Assembly (NCBI RefSeq): GCF_019977755.1
Contig: NZ_AP025145.1
Coordinates: forward strand, 930,001-994,000
Origin: Vibrio penaeicida
Lineage (GTDB): Bacteria > Pseudomonadota > Gammaproteobacteria > Enterobacterales > Vibrionaceae
Reading direction: 5' to 3'
DNA length: 64,000 nt
How positions within the stretch are numbered: position 1 is the first letter of the stretch; every line of letters starts with the position of its first letter. Under the pieces are notes generated by a model. It made no database searches. It saw only the letters and a list, made by a program, of their open reading frames with translations, and was not told the origin of the DNA. Shown here one piece after another: positions 35,039 through 43,185 of this stretch. The translations under genes and the position numbers were made by a program.

Positions 35039-35688
35039 ACCATGCGATTATCCGAACCATCTGTGAAAAAGCGAAAAGAAATAGGGATGTCATCCTAGTT
35101 GGCATTAGTGGTGCACCTGGAGCCGGAAAGTCTACGTTAGCGTTGGCATTGGTGGACGCGCTAAATCATGAGCATGCGATAAGTGCACAATACTGCCCTA
35201 TGGACGGCTATCACTTCACGAATAAGCAATTGCATGAGAAACAGCTAACGAAACATAAAGGACGAATCGATACCTTTGATGCTCAAAGCATGAAAAAAGA
35301 TATTGACCGGCTGCGAAGTGAAGATAAGCCGTTTTACTGGCCGGCGTATAGCCGAGAGCTGCACAACCCGATAAAAGAGGGCGTTGAAATCCGTAGGGAG
35401 ACCCGTGTCTTTATCGTGGAAGGTAACTATATTTTTTTCAATACAGGTGAGTGGCGATGCATTCGTGATGCACTTGATTTAAAGATATTTATTGACGTTC
35501 CAAGAGATGTTTTGAAAAGAAGACTGATCGAGCGTCACTTAACTGGTGGGAAGAGTGAGCAAGAAGCGCAAAACAAAGTGAATAAAACGGACCTACCTAA
35601 CGCTTCACTTATCTCATCCAGCTCATCCGCCGCTGACATAGTGATAGACCCTTTAGGGAAAGTGCTCGACCAACAAGGAGACAAATGA
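35035..35688 (+). CDS. FrcK-like nucleoside/pantothenate-kinase-fold protein
   Basis: A 217-residue P-loop kinase of the uridine kinase/PanK family. Walker A is GAPGAGKS (26-33), and PMDGYHFTNKQL, GRIDTFDA and the arginine-rich KRRLIERHLTGG lid match the family. In Rhizobium a related gene, frcK, is attached to the fructose importer genes frcBCA. The start overlaps the previous stop (ATGA). The true substrate is not known. It is one of two kinases in the operon, which is unusual. Confidence 0.85.
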   Translation: MNHAIIRTICEKAKRNRDVILVGISGAPGAGKSTLALALVDALNHEHAISAQYCPMDGYHFTNKQLHEKQLTKHKGRIDTFDAQSMKKDIDRLRSEDKPFYWPAYSRELHNPIKEGVEIRRETRVFIVEGNYIFFNTGEWRCIRDALDLKIFIDVPRDVLKRRLIERHLTGGKSEQEAQNKVNKTDLPNASLISSSSSAADIVIDPLGKVLDQQGDK

Positions 35689-36438
35689 ATGGATTCAGCG
35701 AGTAAACCGATATTAGAAGTATCCCACGTAGCGAAATCTTTTGGTGGTGTTCATGCCTTTCGGGATGGATCTTTTTCCTTAAACAGTGGCGAAGTTCTGG
35801 CTGTTGTTGGCGCAAATGGAGCAGGAAAATCAACTCTGATTAAAATGATTTCGGGCGTTCACACTCCGGATGCGGGAACCATATCTATAAAAGGGGTTCC
35901 CGTACCAAGGGCGGAGCATTCTGTGAAAACAATGCGCGAGTTAGGCATTGAAGTGGTGTATCAAGATTTGGCATTAGTGCCGAATATGAGCGCTCCCTAC
36001 AACATGTTCTTAGGAAGAATCCCAACCAAGTTTGGCTTGTTTGTCGATGAAGAAGCAATGAAAAAGAAAACACGTGAAGCATTGAAAATGCTCAACGTGA
36101 CAACGGTTCAAAGCCTGACTCAACCGATATCAGAGATGTCAGGCGGGCAACAACAAAGCATTGCAATAGGGCGCGCTATCGCATGGGGAAAAGACATCAT
36201 CATTCTTGATGAGCCGACAGCGGCGTTGGGGCCCAATGAGACGGAAGAGGTCGAGCGGCTCATTGAGCAAGTTAGAGACAATGGAACAGCAGTGATCTTG
36301 ATTAGCCACAATTTGGATCAAGTGCTTCGTTTAGCAGACAGAATCATAGTGACCCACCATGGGGTGACATCGAAAGAGTTTGATAAATCGGAGATAACAC
36401 TAGAACGGTTGATTAAAGCAATAACCGTTGGGGAATAA
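35689..36438 (+). CDS. Sugar ABC transporter ATP-binding protein (FrcA-like)
   Basis: A 249-residue, single-domain ATPase of the ribose/fructose import class, not the double-length RbsA form. Walker A is GANGAGKST (41-49), the Q-loop VVYQDLALVPNM, the signature MSGGQQQSIAIGRAI and Walker B IIILDEPTAAL are all intact. AAGGAG (35675-35680) lies 8 bases before the ATG. It sits between the FrcK-like kinase and the permease and should power the same importer. Confidence 0.92.
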   Translation: MDSASKPILEVSHVAKSFGGVHAFRDGSFSLNSGEVLAVVGANGAGKSTLIKMISGVHTPDAGTISIKGVPVPRAEHSVKTMRELGIEVVYQDLALVPNMSAPYNMFLGRIPTKFGLFVDEEAMKKKTREALKMLNVTTVQSLTQPISEMSGGQQQSIAIGRAIAWGKDIIILDEPTAALGPNETEEVERLIEQVRDNGTAVILISHNLDQVLRLADRIIVTHHGVTSKEFDKSEITLERLIKAITVGE

Positions 36439-36479
36439 AAGGAATTAGGAATGCTTAAGTTATTAGGAGATCAACAGGC

Positions 36480-37472
36480 ATGAGCGTAGATGTATCCAAA
36501 AGGAACGCAGCGAGAATGGAGCTGCTGCGTTCAAATGTCCCTTTTATCTCCATTGTTTTGGTCATTGTACTGTTTGGAATCATCAGTGGTGACCGATTTC
36601 TTTCTGAACGTAACTGGACGTTTATTGCGCAGCAGTTACCCGTGTTAATGCTATTGGCGTTTGCTCAATTGATTATTGTAACGACGGGTTCAATCGACAT
36701 TTCTGTCGGTTCGAGCCTTGGTTTCAGTGCCTTTATTGGTGCAATGGGCATGATGTACTTCGGTGACGTTGGTTTAGTCCTTGGTGTTGTGGCTGGTATG
36801 TTTATAGGTGCAATCAATGGGTTGATCATTTCTGTGCTCAAAATTCCGTCTTTTGTGACGACGTTAGCCATGTTGATTATATTGCGAGCGCTTCTGATCA
36901 TTATTTCAGATGGAAGTTCAATCTACATTACTGAAAATGAGGTTCAAGGCAGCAGTGGTATTCGTTCGGTTTTTGCTCCGTGGCTATTAGAGCTAGGACA
37001 ATATCCTACGATTTTCATTGTGTCGGCGGTTATCGCGGTATTGATGTGGATTTTTTATCGTAAAACAGCGTTTGGTCAGCAACTCAAGGCATTGGGGGGG
37101 AATGAGGAAGTGTTATCTTTGGCTGGTGTCTCCGTTAATGTTGTGAAAGTCAAAGTTTTTGCGGCAGCCGGTTTCATGGTAGGTCTTGCAGCGGTTATTA
37201 ACCTAGCGCGTTCTGGTGCCGCAACGCCCCAAGCAGGAATGATGATGGAGCTCGATGCCATTGCTGCGGTTGCTTTGGGCGGAACCTTGTTAACAGGGGG
37301 GCATGGCAGCGTTGTAAAAACAATCATTGGCGCTCTCATACTTACGGTCGTTTCAAATGGGCTGACCATTGCGGGCGTGCCTCCTTCATGGAGCGAGGTG
37401 GCTCGTGGTGCGCTGCTGATTGTCGCAATTGCTATTTCATTGGATCGTAAGAAGATTGGTATTGTTAAGTAA
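36480..37472 (+). CDS. Sugar ABC transporter permease (FrcC-like)
   Basis: A 330-residue membrane protein of the BPD_transp_2 (RbsC) family with about ten hydrophobic segments. TTGSIDISVGS near residue 62, KIPSFVTTLAMLIILRAL near 120, and GGTLLTGGHGSVVKTIIGALI near the C-terminus are family hallmarks. It forms the pore for the FrcB/FrcA-like subunits. It is the last gene of the operon and is closed by a strong terminator. Confidence 0.92.
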   Translation: MSVDVSKRNAARMELLRSNVPFISIVLVIVLFGIISGDRFLSERNWTFIAQQLPVLMLLAFAQLIIVTTGSIDISVGSSLGFSAFIGAMGMMYFGDVGLVLGVVAGMFIGAINGLIISVLKIPSFVTTLAMLIILRALLIIISDGSSIYITENEVQGSSGIRSVFAPWLLELGQYPTIFIVSAVIAVLMWIFYRKTAFGQQLKALGGNEEVLSLAGVSVNVVKVKVFAAAGFMVGLAAVINLARSGAATPQAGMMMELDAIAAVALGGTLLTGGHGSVVKTIIGALILTVVSNGLTIAGVPPSWSEVARGALLIVAIAISLDRKKIGIVK

Positions 37473-37502
37473 ACTAAGCGTTAAGTAAACCAAGCCAAGA
37501 TG

Positions 37503-37538
37503 AATCTGAGGCGGCGTTAACAGCCGCCTCAGATTTTT
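37503..37538. terminator. Intrinsic terminator after the fructoside operon
   Basis: ATCTGAGGCGGC pairs with GCCGCCTCAGAT across a 7-nt loop followed by TTTT. It ends the FrcC-like gene and faces the convergent acyltransferase cluster. Confidence 0.9.
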
Positions 37539-37560
37539 ATGATTAACGTTCTTTTTGAGA

Positions 37561-38742
37561 TTAAAGCTCAGTTTTTAAAATCGCGTACAGGTATTCATCC
37601 CACCACTCGCCGTCTTCTCGGTGAACACACTCTTTAAAGTGGCCTTCGCGTCGCATACCCAGTTTCTCCATTAATCGATAAGAGGAGGTATTCTGTGGCT
37701 GACACGTTGCGATCACTCTGTGTACGTTCCCTTTAGAAAACCCATAGTCGATCAGCGCTTGAGCAGCTTCAAAGGCGTATCCGTTTCGTTGGTGGTCGCA
37801 ATGGATAACCCAGCCAATCTCAAAGGTGTATTCGTTAAAACATGGGTGAAAGATCATGTGCCCGACCACCTTACCACTTCCTTTTAATTCAACCGCATAG
37901 GTTGTGGGTGTGCCATTGGCTTCTTGTTCTAGCAATTCATCCATTTTTTGTTCGTCTAATGCGCCTTCAGGAAGGTAGCGTGCAATGTCTGGGTTGGTGA
38001 CGTAGTGCGCTACATCTTGTTTATCAGCAAGCTTGATTCGACGAATGGTTAACCTTTCGGTGTTGAGCTTTATGTCCGGCTGATTGAACTCAAGATCTTT
38101 GGATTTATCGCGAGTTAAGCAATGCTCAGAAAGGTCGGTGAAAGACACAATGACATTATCAAGAAACTCATCTGCGGAATGACTGGTAGGTAAAGCTTCT
38201 CCAATTATGCAATCGCAGTTAAATGGAACAGGGATTTTACTGCCTTTCGGCATGGCTTTTCCGAGCCCGTGCATCAAAACCGGTATCACCTTTATATGGG
38301 CATGTTGCTCTACCAAATAGTAAATACCTTTCTTCAATTCACTAAATTCTTCGGGGCTACCGCGGCTGCCTTCAGGAAAAAGAATTAAGGTGTCGCCATT
38401 GTCGAGTGCTTTATGGCATTCATCAAAAAGGGCATTTTTATCGGTATTTCCTTTTCTGTCTAACGCTAAAATTCCGATACATACACTGGCAAACCAAGCT
38501 TTGAATCCGCCTTGCTCCAAGAAATAATCGGCGGCTGCGACAGGGCGAATTTTATGTATTCGATTGAGAGGGAATAGGCTCATCAATACGAGCGTATCGA
38601 GATGGCTGTTGTGATTGGCGATAACCACACAGCCTTCGGTTTTAGGGAAATTATCACGCCCACGTACGTTTAGCCCGATCACAATGAGAACAAAGGGCTT
38701 CACGACCAAGGCAAAAAAGAGCACTTTAACGAATCGATTCAT
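37561..38742 (-). CDS. PlsC-type acyltransferase fused to a GNAT N-acetyltransferase
   Basis: A 393-residue fusion. The N-terminal part (about 1-200) is a lysophosphatidate-acyltransferase domain with an N-terminal membrane helix, the HX4D motif NHNSHLD (His44, Asp49) and FPEGSRG, which binds the glycerol-phosphate. From about 215 the protein is a RimJ/RimL-type GNAT domain: LNTERLTIRRIKLADKQDV, VGHMIFHP, EIGWVIHCDHQRNGYAFEAAQ and the Q/R-x-x-G/A pattern for acetyl-CoA. Nothing indicates a frameshift or fused ORF artefact. It is the third gene of a phospholipid cluster 12 bp after the CdsA-like gene. It likely makes or modifies a membrane lipid or its head group. Confidence 0.9.
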   Translation of the reverse strand: MNRFVKVLFFALVVKPFVLIVIGLNVRGRDNFPKTEGCVVIANHNSHLDTLVLMSLFPLNRIHKIRPVAAADYFLEQGGFKAWFASVCIGILALDRKGNTDKNALFDECHKALDNGDTLILFPEGSRGSPEEFSELKKGIYYLVEQHAHIKVIPVLMHGLGKAMPKGSKIPVPFNCDCIIGEALPTSHSADEFLDNVIVSFTDLSEHCLTRDKSKDLEFNQPDIKLNTERLTIRRIKLADKQDVAHYVTNPDIARYLPEGALDEQKMDELLEQEANGTPTTYAVELKGSGKVVGHMIFHPCFNEYTFEIGWVIHCDHQRNGYAFEAAQALIDYGFSKGNVHRVIATCQPQNTSSYRLMEKLGMRREGHFKECVHREDGEWWDEYLYAILKTEL

Positions 38743-38754
38743 GTGTGTGCCCTC

Positions 38755-39687
38755 TTAATAGTGCAAGTAATACAGTAAATGGAAAAAGAGCGGCGAGGTA
38801 AAAGTAAGGCTATCTAGCCTATCAAGAATACCGCCGTGTCCTGGAATAAGGGTGCCACTGTCTTTGATCTGTAGGTCGCGTTTTACCGAGGAGATAACCA
38901 GATCGCCAACAAAACCCGAAAACGCAATCAATGCACCAGCTAATAAGCCTTGTGCATGGGAGAACGGGGTAAGGAAAGGGGCGATAGCGGCACTCATTAA
39001 TGATATGGTTGCAACCCCACCAACGAACCCTTCCCATGTTTTATTTGGGCTGACTTTTGGCACAATTTTCCGTTTGCCAAACGACTTCCCCCAAACGTAT
39101 TGCGATACGTCATTTAACTGCGTCATAAACAGCAAAAACAGAATCGGACCAATATGACCAGCGTCGACATTCTTAACCGGCAGCACCAACAAGTAAGCGA
39201 TGTGGCTGATACACAGAACCGTTAACATCATTGCCCAGTGGAGCACGCCAGCAGAATGGATAAACCCTTTGGTTTCGCCCAGTAACACCATGCGCATCGG
39301 TAAGAACAAAAAGACGTAGACGGGAATAAAGATGAGGAACATCCCATACCATTCGTACCCGACCCATAAGTATTGCAGTGGAATCGCAATGTACGCCCAC
39401 AAAATGACGCGTCTGTCGGTTAGACGGGTAGGGATGATGGAAAGGAACTCTTTCAAGGCGAGAAAGCTCACAAACCCAAAAAAGGCGATGGCGGCGTTTT
39501 TACTGAGTATTAAAACGAAAAAGACCAAGCCTATGATCCACCACCAAGAAGTGATTCTTTGGCTCAGTTCGGTGTAATCTTTTTCTGGGTGTTTGAGCTT
39601 TTTGAACCAGCATACGGCACTGCCCAAGCACAATAATGCCAAAACCAGAACCATGACATAAAACGAATATTGCGGAACTCCGAACAT
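38755..39687 (-). CDS. Phosphatidate cytidylyltransferase (CdsA/YnbB-like)
   Basis: A 310-residue membrane protein with around eight hydrophobic helices, which makes CDP-diacylglycerol from phosphatidate and CTP. The C-terminal signature is clear: VSPNKTWEGFVGG, GFVGDLVISSVKRDLQIKDSG and PGHGGILDRLDSL. It lies 1 bp after the CDP-alcohol transferase gene and before the PlsC-GNAT gene. The set resembles E. coli ynbA-ynbB, so it is probably an accessory CDP-DAG pathway next to the housekeeping cdsA rather than the essential one. Confidence 0.92.
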   Translation of the reverse strand: MFGVPQYSFYVMVLVLALLCLGSAVCWFKKLKHPEKDYTELSQRITSWWWIIGLVFFVLILSKNAAIAFFGFVSFLALKEFLSIIPTRLTDRRVILWAYIAIPLQYLWVGYEWYGMFLIFIPVYVFLFLPMRMVLLGETKGFIHSAGVLHWAMMLTVLCISHIAYLLVLPVKNVDAGHIGPILFLLFMTQLNDVSQYVWGKSFGKRKIVPKVSPNKTWEGFVGGVATISLMSAAIAPFLTPFSHAQGLLAGALIAFSGFVGDLVISSVKRDLQIKDSGTLIPGHGGILDRLDSLTFTSPLFFHLLYYLHY

Positions 39688-39688
39688 A

Positions 39689-40384
39689 TTAGCTCTCTGT
39701 ACTTGATTCTAAGAAAACATAAGCCGCGCGTGCTCGTCTAACAATGGTAATCACGCAGCCTAAAACAATCACAATGAGTGTGGCGAGTAGAATGCTCCCT
39801 TGTGGGAACCAAAGGTGCTCCCAGATCGTCGCGATTGAGGCCAGAGTTACTAACGCCATGCGGTGCTGTTTTGCCATTGGACCGCGAAAATCACTTTTGC
39901 TGCCAATACTGGTGGCGAGTGTTCGAACGTAAGCAGTAAAGACAGCCAGTAACGCCGCTGCCCAGCCTAAATGCATAGCATTAGGAAAAAAGGCACTTAG
40001 GTGGAATCCAAGCGCGATAAAGATAAAGGAATCCGCGACGCGATCTGGAATGTCATTGAACAGTTCACCAGAAGGCGTACTTTTTCCACCTTCTACCGCA
40101 ACCATGCCATCAAACAAATTACAAAGCAGTCGGCACTGAATAAACAGAGCGGTTAGAACAAGCAAAGTGTTTGGGATGAATACACTACCCGCTGCTGCAT
40201 ATTCGTAAGCGAATGGGTAGGCACTTAAGCAGATGGCGGATAATGCGGAAAACACGACACTGGCTATGGAGATTTGGTTCGGAGTAATGGATCTCCCAGC
40301 TAACCAAGCAGCAATTCTTTTACTGAATCCGGCTTGGCGTACCTTCAATGGGCGACGACCTTCAACTTCTTGGTTTGACGACAC
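39689..40384 (-). CDS. CDP-alcohol phosphatidyltransferase family protein (YnbA-like)
   Basis: A 231-residue membrane enzyme that transfers a phosphatidyl group from CDP-diacylglycerol to an alcohol. The N-terminal helix-rich part has TPNQISIASVVFSALS and the active site LFDGMVAVEGGKSTPSGELFNDIPDRVAD. This differs from the standard DG-x2-AR-x8-G-x3-D-x3-D motif: Arg is Val and the first of the later acids is replaced by Asn followed by Asp. The variant recurs in YnbA-like proteins as far as I recall. The acceptor alcohol is unknown. It is the first gene of the cluster. Confidence 0.88.
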   Translation of the reverse strand: MSSNQEVEGRRPLKVRQAGFSKRIAAWLAGRSITPNQISIASVVFSALSAICLSAYPFAYEYAAAGSVFIPNTLLVLTALFIQCRLLCNLFDGMVAVEGGKSTPSGELFNDIPDRVADSFIFIALGFHLSAFFPNAMHLGWAAALLAVFTAYVRTLATSIGSKSDFRGPMAKQHRMALVTLASIATIWEHLWFPQGSILLATLIVIVLGCVITIVRRARAAYVFLESSTES

Positions 40385-40560
40385 TTGACCTTCCCTGCAA
40401 TAGAATTGGGCCTACAGACCCTAGAGTGAAGGGGATTATAATCACTTCATTGCACAATTAAGTAGCGCCATGATCTCAAATACCTAATTTTTTACAAAGT
40501 TGAGAATGCCATTCCGTATTACCAGTGTACCCAAGTAATTTAAAGATGCCGGATACAGAA

Positions 40561-42258
40561 TCAAAAGTCGGCGTCGATTTGAAATGTCATCGGCTCTTTC
40601 GTGTACGGGTGATCAAACGATAGCCACTCTGCATGCAGGTGTAATCGGTTGGCTTTTGTGCCATACAAATCGTCGCCAACAATCGGCATAGCCAAGCCAA
40701 GGTGGTGGGCACAATGCACTCTCAGTTGATGGGTTCTGCCTGTTTTAGGATAAAGCCGCACTTTGGTTGTGCCTGATGTTACCGAAACTACTTCCCATTT
40801 CGTTTCTGCTGGTTTTCCGTGTTCGTAGCACAAAAGTTGTCTTGGTCTGTCATCCGGATCACCTCTAAGCGGCAGGTGAACATCGCCAGTCGGAGAAGTA
40901 AGCTCGCCTTCAATCATGGCCACATAACGCTTTTGCACGTGGCGCGTAATAAACTGCTTTTGAAGGCTCTTATTGGCTCGTCTGGTAAGGGCAAACACCA
41001 AGATTCCCGAGGTCGACATATCAAGCCTATGAATAACAAAAGGACCTTCAACATCGGGGAATTGCTGTTGCAACCTATGGTAAACCGAGTCCTGAATAAA
41101 GCGTCCAGGCACCGAAAGAAATTCAGCAGGTTTGTGCACTACGACAATGGCTTCGTCTTGATAGAGAATATCGATCTCTTTACCTTCTGCTGGGTTTTCA
41201 AGTAATGGATTATCGTCTAATTCCATGCCTTCCAGCATATGCCCCAGAATGGGATGGCATTTGTTTTGGCACGCAGGGTAATATTTTTTGTGCTGACGCA
41301 CTTCAGATTTAGGCGATACGCCCCACCAAAATTCCGCCATAGCGAGCGGCTTTAAGCCATGGGAAAACGCGTAATGTAAGAGTTTAGGGGCGGCACATTC
41401 ACCGGAACCAGCTGGTGGGATTGGGTTACTGGTTGCGGAAAAGATATCCAGCAGCGATTTCATGTCTCCGGACTGGTTCAAAAATCGGTACTGGTCGAAC
41501 AGTTTGTTTTGCAACTTGGCAGACAACACTTTGCGCTTTTCCATCAGAGATTCAAGCTGAAGGGTGAAGCCATCGAGTTTCGCTTGAACTTGGTCGATGC
41601 GTTGTTGCCATTCCAGCTTTAAGTATTTTTGTTTGTTCTTCTCTGCAACGCTTTGTTTGCCTAATTCTTCAATCAATAAGGAAAATGCACTTTGATCTAA
41701 CGAGTTTTCTGAAGCGGCTAACTCTGCTTCTTTTCGCTGTATTTTTCTACTCGCTCTACCTGCAATCATGAGTTGGCGATGCGCCTCTATCTCCTCATCT
41801 CGCTGGCGTTGTAATACGCTAATGGTCGCGTTAAGTGAAGTAATCTCAGGGTTCGACTTTAGTTCTGTTACTTGGCTATTGATCTGCGTGACTTCTTCCA
41901 ATTCATCTTGGTAGAAGCTGTCTTCAGAGAGCATATCGAATACCGGAGGTACAAACCCCGGTAATAGATTTTGATCCGCAATTTTGCCAGAAAAGGCAGA
42001 TAGAAAGCCAATCTCCGATTGCTCTGTTTCCACCAGAAGCACACCAAACATTTTCCCTTTTCCGGGGGCTTCATCTCCTTCTAAACCAAAGTTATGTTGC
42101 CATTCGCTTTGAGTTTGCAAGTGTCGTTGTAGCTGTTCCGAGGCCAGCACACAAAGAGGGTGGGGCTGGTAGTAAAACGGAAACGTAAAACGCTCTGGAA
42201 GCGAGTAAGCCTCGGTAGATGATTCAAAAGAAGTGAAACAAAGCGGCGCCTTCGACAT
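40561..42258 (-). CDS. RluA-family pseudouridine synthase with long N-terminal coiled-coil region
   Basis: A 565-residue protein. The C-terminal 220 residues are an RluA-type pseudouridine synthase with the catalytic motif HRLDMSTSGILVFA (Asp near residue 410), GRFIQDSVYHRL, KRYVAMIEGEL and GRTHQLRVHCAHHLGL. The N-terminal 330 residues are not present in typical RluA proteins: they carry a charged helical region (about 120-260) and a Cys-containing segment (SGECAAPKLL, YPACQNKCHPILGHML). Long RluA-like proteins of this form occur in Vibrionaceae. It probably modifies rRNA or tRNA; the target is not readable. Confidence 0.88.
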   Translation of the reverse strand: MSKAPLCFTSFESSTEAYSLPERFTFPFYYQPHPLCVLASEQLQRHLQTQSEWQHNFGLEGDEAPGKGKMFGVLLVETEQSEIGFLSAFSGKIADQNLLPGFVPPVFDMLSEDSFYQDELEEVTQINSQVTELKSNPEITSLNATISVLQRQRDEEIEAHRQLMIAGRASRKIQRKEAELAASENSLDQSAFSLLIEELGKQSVAEKNKQKYLKLEWQQRIDQVQAKLDGFTLQLESLMEKRKVLSAKLQNKLFDQYRFLNQSGDMKSLLDIFSATSNPIPPAGSGECAAPKLLHYAFSHGLKPLAMAEFWWGVSPKSEVRQHKKYYPACQNKCHPILGHMLEGMELDDNPLLENPAEGKEIDILYQDEAIVVVHKPAEFLSVPGRFIQDSVYHRLQQQFPDVEGPFVIHRLDMSTSGILVFALTRRANKSLQKQFITRHVQKRYVAMIEGELTSPTGDVHLPLRGDPDDRPRQLLCYEHGKPAETKWEVVSVTSGTTKVRLYPKTGRTHQLRVHCAHHLGLAMPIVGDDLYGTKANRLHLHAEWLSFDHPYTKEPMTFQIDADF

Positions 42259-42396
42259 ATTGGCTTATATACTCAAGTAGTAAGGGAGCGGTGAATTTTA
42301 CGGATTTAGGTTAAAAAGTCATGTCCGAAATTGTTATCAATTTAACCTTATGAAAAGTTGGACCTTTTTAAAAAGATAAAAATAGTTTGAAAAAAG

Positions 42397-42423
42397 TGTC
42401 CCTGTTTAGAGATGCGATTCGTC
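42397..42423 (+). promoter_or_regulatory. Possible ECF-type promoter upstream of the MITE and DGPF gene
   Basis: TGTCCC (42397-42402) and CGTC (42420-42423) are 17 bp apart, resembling the TGTC/CGTC elements used by ECF-type sigma factors. It lies 13 bp before MITE copy 2. If it is the promoter of the DGPF gene, the MITE is now transcribed in the leader. Confidence 0.25.
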
Positions 42424-42436
42424 TAGGTAGTAACTA

Positions 42437-42700
42437 GGGGCTGTTGACCTTTCGAGATGATTTTTGCAGCAATTTGTGGGTGATTTATACAAGGCAGAGC
42501 TTATTCGGTGTAGTCGCTCTACATCAATGAGCGATAACGCAGTAGAAATAAGCCACAAATGCTGCCCGAAGGGTTCGCTTCTATGCACTTTACTCTTTGT
42601 TGCAAGGTATTTGCTTAGAATGACTAGGCTACACACCTTGCGCCGCGATTAAAATGCATAGAACTCGAACAAAATTTAACCGCGAAAGATCAACAGACCC
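42437..42700. mobile_element. 264-bp structured MITE, copy 2
   Basis: The same element as at 20663-20926, identical in length with about 16 substitutions. The terminal repeats are slightly decayed (GGGGCTGTTGACCTTTCG against CGAAAGATCAACAGACCC). TA stands on both sides (42435-42436, 42701-42702). The arm B stem is TTCTATGCA (42579-42587) with TGCATAGAA (42655-42663); in copy 1 the same stem is TTCTATGTG with CACATAGAA, so two base pairs have changed on both sides together. It lies 51 bp before the DGPF gene. Confidence 0.88.
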
Positions 42701-42751
42701 TAGCAATTATGAGTTAGTTCAAACAACAAGTTTTTAACAAGGAGAAAAAGA

Positions 42752-43105
42752 ATGAGCAATTACATGTTGATTTACGTAGGTGGCGATCCAGAGTGGGCAC
42801 AAAATACGACACCAGCAGAAATGGAAACCGCTATGCAGGCATGGACTGATTGGATGGAAAACCTCGGTGCAAAAGGTCAGTTAGTCGAAGGGGGAGACCC
42901 GCTTAACTATGGCGGAAAACGCGTTGATTCTGCAGGCGTTGTCACCGACATCGCAGCGAGTGAGTTTAAAGAACTGGTTTCTGGATACTCTATTGTGAAA
43001 GCGGAAAGCTTTGATGAAGCGGTTGAAATCACTAAGACGTGTCCGATTTTCAATCACCCTGGTTGCTCGGTCGAAGTACGAGAAATCATGGAAATGGGTG
43101 GATAA
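42752..43105 (+). CDS. YCII/DGPF-domain protein, partner of ECF42-type sigma factor
   Basis: A 117-residue ferredoxin-like-fold protein of the YCII/DGPF family. YMLIYVGGDPEW stands at the start, followed by WTDWMENLGAKGQLVEGGDPL and GYSIVKAESFDEAVEITKTCP, which match family strands. AAGGAG precedes the ATG. Members are linked in many genomes to ECF42 sigma factors; here the sigma gene is convergent and shares a terminator with it. Function unknown; it may be a regulatory partner or target of the sigma factor. Confidence 0.88.
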   Translation: MSNYMLIYVGGDPEWAQNTTPAEMETAMQAWTDWMENLGAKGQLVEGGDPLNYGGKRVDSAGVVTDIAASEFKELVSGYSIVKAESFDEAVEITKTCPIFNHPGCSVEVREIMEMGG

Positions 43106-43141
43106 AGAGCTGTCTCATAGAGCTCTTAGTATATCGAATAG

Positions 43142-43175
43142 CAGCCTAGGTTAACTGCCAACCTAGGCTGTTTTT
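43142..43175. terminator. Bidirectional intrinsic terminator
   Basis: CAGCCTAGGTT and AACCTAGGCTG form an 11-bp perfect stem with a 7-nt loop, followed by a T-run. It serves the DGPF gene and the convergent sigma factor gene. Confidence 0.9.
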
Positions 43176-43185
43176 GTGAATTAAG

